A stretch of DNA of 61,952 nucleotides from Guyanagaster necrorhizus (taxonomy: Eukaryota > Basidiomycota > Agaricomycetes > Agaricales > Physalacriaceae): contig NW_025064962.1 of assembly GCF_019112545.1 (NCBI RefSeq), positions 1 through 61,952 on the forward strand. Reading direction: 5' to 3'. The position numbers and the translations under genes are program-made. This document shows, in pieces, positions 58,570 to 61,952 of the stretch. Position 1 is the stretch's first letter. Every line of letters starts with the position of its first letter. The notes beneath the pieces were generated by a model. The model was not told the origin of the DNA and did no database searches. It saw only the letters and a list, made by a program, of their open reading frames with translations.

Positions 58570-61500
58570 TCACTTGAAAAAGCGACAAGACTGAGCAATC
58601 GCCAGCACTGGCACGAGAGAGGCGAATTCACCCAATCCAGCCCATTGAGGCTGTACGCGGATATCAACAAGGAGCCCAGATCCAAAGAGCACGGCCAAGA
58701 CGTTGTACGACAGCGCCCAAGTGAGGCTCAACACGATGCGACGCCAGGTCAGACGCGACACCGTGATTGTCTGCAACAAGCCCCTCAAACTGCCGGATAG
58801 TATAACGATATCAGCCGAGTTGATGGCTATAGCTGTTCCCGACACCAGGGACACGCCAATATCTGCTTGGGCGAGAGCTGCGGTGTCATTACTCCCATCG
58901 CCAACAAAAACCACAATATTCTTTTGCTGTGGCATTCCATGAGCATGCGCTTCGGCGTGATTCTCACTATGCTCATGTCCAGACTCGACATCGTCCTGCG
59001 AGCAGGACGCGCTCCACGAAGTCATACGAACTATGTCCCGTTTGTCCTCCGGTAGGCAGTTCCCCTTCGCTTTGACTCCCTCGACTCCAAGCCTGCGACA
59101 CACTCCGTCAACGGCCTTCTGGTGGTCTCCACTCAGAATGGACACTGTGATTCCCCGTGCTACCAGAGACGACACAACCTCGGTACTCTCGGAACGAAGG
59201 TCATCCTCCAGTCCGAAGGCAGCGAGGAAGATGTGGTTAACTGTTACAGCAAAGACGCTCTTTCCTGCATCCAGCATGTTAACTACGCAATCAACATCTT
59301 GTACCGCGCACCAGCTGACGCTTCCTCCCCGAACGATAGAGCCATTCCAGTTGGCTTGGATACCTTTGCCCACCACAGTTTCTATATTGTCTAGGTCGCT
59401 GACTGAATCAGCACCCAAAGCCAGATATCGGGCCACAGCGGCCGACACAGGATGTTCTGAACCCGCAACGAGAGCCTTGATCAGCCTATTGGCGTCATCT
59501 GCAATCCATATTCCACTGGCTTCGTCAAAATTTGACTCCACCACTCTCATCTTTCCGGTCGTCAACGTTCCTGTCTTATCGAAAATGACATGGGTAACGG
59601 CGCGCGCGTTCTGGAGAGCAGCAGAGGATTTAAAGAGCAAAGAAAACTGTGACTTCTGGGATGCATTCCGTGCGTAGAGAACAACGAGGGGGACGCATAG
59701 AGTGAGAGCGCATGGGCATGACAAAGCTAATACCGCGACGGCGTAAGAGAGACCGTCTGCGACTGCCTTGCCTAGGGACTCATGCCTTGCATACTTGAGC
59801 ACTAGCGTCCACACGCTAAACGAGATTGCCGAAACAGCCAATACAATAGGAATAACACGACGCGCAATCCTATCCGCTGTATCTTGGATAGGAGCTCGGG
59901 AGGAGCGCGCTTCTGCAGTTAAACGGCGTAATTCAGCCAGTGAGTTGTCTTGTACGGTTTTCGATAAACGGATATATAATGACTGTGGACCAAGGACTGT
60001 TGTTCCTGCAAGAACCGGAGCTCCTGGGCCTTTGGTTATAGGAACGGTCTCGCCAGTAATCAAAGACTCGTCGATATCTGACGTGTTGGTGACGACAATA
60101 CCGTCACTTGGTATGGTTTCAGCTGCATGAACAACGACCGTGTCGCCTACTTCTAGCAATGCCGTGTGAATATCTTGAGCACTATTAACGAGTTTGGGAT
60201 CAATCCAATGTGCGACTTCAATAGGAGGAGGAGTGAGGCCAACAGAGCTCCGTCTGGCTGCATTCCGTGCATAGACAGAGACGAGGCGGCCGAGTAGGAT
60301 CAGTGTGATGAGCAAGGTACTCGTTTCAAAGAAGCTATCGAGATCGACACGATGTTTGGCGACATTATATCCGTAGCTGACCATGGAATAGAGGTACGCA
60401 GAGAGGGAAGATAGAGAAATTAAGACATCGGCATCTAAACGTCGGTCAACGATGGTTGCGCGTCCTGCAGCGAGAGTGATATGACCAGCACAAAATATCT
60501 GGACGAGGGACGCGAGGCCGAGAGCGATCCCACCACGAAGAGCGAATTGACTCTCGAAACCACTGGACCACGATATGACTAGGACCGGAATGGTAAGAAT
60601 TGCAGATAAAAGGAAGCGCCAGATCGAGCGACGAAGGTCAAGCGCCGCTGCTTCATCTATGGCCGTCTCACCGTCATCTTCGTTAACTGGTGTCACCATC
60701 CATCCTTGCCCAAGCAGGGCTCCATGGATATCACGCGCTGACGGGTAACGTGCCGCAGAATTGATTGTGAAGCGAACATCCGCGCGAGAAATTTTCAAAA
60801 TCTCTTGTTCGCGACCAAAAAGTGCTTGAAGAATGTCCTCGGCTGGGGCACCGGCGGGGGAGAAAGATACGCGGAGAGTACGTTGGCCATTTCGCAAGCT
60901 TGCAATGGTGCAAATAAATCCGGTTGCGTTTTCCACCTTGCGGCGGATAGTCTCGGGATCGATAGAGCCACTGATGTAGTTACAACTCGCTCGAGCACTG
61001 ACAAAGTCCACCTATGTTCACTGTTAGTCAAGGCACTACTTGTGTCGAAATTATTTTGTACCTTTACGTCCGTCACCCCGAGGCTTTTCAGTGCTCGTTC
61101 AACTCTTGGAGAACACGCTGGACAGTCCATGCCAACAACCATGAGAGTGAGAACTTTTTCCTTCCCATCTTGGTCGTCGGGTGACGTGTCATCGACGGAA
61201 GCATAATTAAGACGCTCTCCGTCGATTCCAGTACAACATGGCACTCTTTTAGCTTTCCACAAAAGTTTTAAGCGTCTTCCTCTTCTTATCGGACTCGTGC
61301 AACATGTAGCTCCGCAGCACCTGCGTCTGCGAACTTCTGTACAGCAGTCAGCACACCTTACAAATTATGAGATCCAAATTGGAAACTTGCTAGCATGAGT
61401 CGATAGCCCGAGTCCTTGCAATGCAATTGAGCCTTCTCTGCCAACAATTACCGGCTTATCATCGTTATCGTCACCAGAACAACAGGAGCAGGGCTGATCG

Positions 61501-61694
61501 TCCTCTTGAGCTGGCGCTTCAGTTTGCGCGCTCGAAACAGGCTTTTCAGCACAACAATTATCCGAACAGGACTCGGGATCTGCGCCACTTGGGGTTACCA
61601 CATCACCGTTGCGGGTACCACCACAGTCAGGAGCTGCAGGGGTACCGCCACAGTCGTGGGAACTGCAACAGGTGCTGACGTCTTTGCTAGCCAT
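58570..61694 (-). CDS. P1B-type heavy-metal ATPase with Cys-rich N-terminus
   Basis: Three exons: 61391-61694, 61062-61336 and 58570-61011; 1,006 aa. It pumps soft metal ions (Cu+, or Cd2+ as for yeast Pca1) across a membrane using ATP. The Cys-rich head (1-150) has CC pairs, CSDNCC and CSCCSGDDN. The HMA domain has GMDCPACSPRV near 170-180. Downstream: TGETVPI (about 512), SCPCALTL (about 625) in a membrane helix, DKTGTLT (about 670), SEHPVS (about 712) and VGDGSNDTAAL (about 897), all intact. A His-rich loop (HEHSENHAEAHAHGMP, about 875-890) may also bind metal. Intron 1 (61337-61390, 54 bp) is GC-AG (GCTA|GCAAGT); intron 2 (61012-61061) is GT-AG. The start could be 17 codons further upstream (MLEFF); MAS matches the Cys-rich copy. 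CPC favours Cu, the Cys-rich head resembles Pca1; the substrate is unproven. Confidence 0.9.
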
Positions 61695-61952
61695 GAGATC
61701 GAAAACTAACAAGTTCGAATGGAATAGAGTGAAGAATTCGAGCAACGAGAAGGGCTGAAGAGGCGGCGGTAGGGAAAAGTGAGGTCACTTGGTTATCTGG
61801 CACGTGGAATTTTAGGCGGAGCTGTATTAGAACTTGAGTTGGCATGTTTCGGCGACCAAATGCTCCAACGAGGATTGGGATGATCTCAGACACAAGGTAG
61901 AGTTAGACATAAAGCTGGTAATCATCGATGAAATTAGAAGGACCACTGGGAA
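61695..61952. other. Upstream region of the metal ATPase
   Basis: 258 bp to the window edge, expected to hold the ATPase promoter. No clear TATA box. The ORF 61687-61893 (-) has no signature. Confidence 0.3.

Noticed and set aside
59033..59677. Plus-strand ORF of 214 aa within the ATPase
   Set aside because: Antisense shadow of the P-domain coding sequence.

Overview
The window looks like a TE-rich basidiomycete (Agaricomycete-type) genome. Host genes carry many 47-60 bp introns with GT-AG or GC-AG ends, TATA boxes sit just upstream of starts, and the transposons are Ty3/gypsy chromoviruses and Ty1/copia elements typical of mushroom genomes. I cannot name the species.

Left part, about 1-37,227: a nested stack of decayed LTR retrotransposons with no intact host gene. 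Junctions, LTR pairs and target-site duplications suggest this order. Copia element G (minus) was hit by gypsy E (minus). E was then split by element F, gypsy C (plus, 16,124-23,771) and gypsy D (minus, 24,530-33,098). Inside F lies a composite: truncated gypsy A (minus), a 1.8-kb LTR-like repeat, and truncated gypsy B (plus). A second copy of the 1.8-kb repeat split the RNase H region of A. This part is almost devoid of CG dinucleotides, and its frames are broken mainly by TGA, TAG and TAA codons that transition mutations can explain. D keeps the most CG and is probably the youngest of the large elements.

Right part, about 37,300-61,952: CG content becomes normal at once and host genes appear. 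In order: an HNH endonuclease-domain gene (-), an unknown acidic/basic protein gene with a damaged frame (+), a tRNA-Pro-like sequence, remains of a small secreted-type gene (-), a probable Sld7-like replication gene (-) divergent from a palmitoyl-protein thioesterase (+), a TVP38/TMEM64 Golgi membrane protein (-), an aldo/keto reductase broken by several small indels (-), an F-box gene remnant (+), a complete but inactivated copia element (50,883-55,805), an intact F-box/LRR gene (-), a stand-alone Cys-rich ORF (-) and a Cys-rich P1B-type heavy-metal ATPase (-).

Points of interest: a short hydrophobic ORF just after the 5' LTR in four retroelement copies (C, D, E, F); the paired Cys-rich module and metal ATPase; four inferred GC-AG introns in 24 kb; and the copia LTR pair, whose five differences are all transitions and mostly at CpG, matching the process that erased CpG from the left part.
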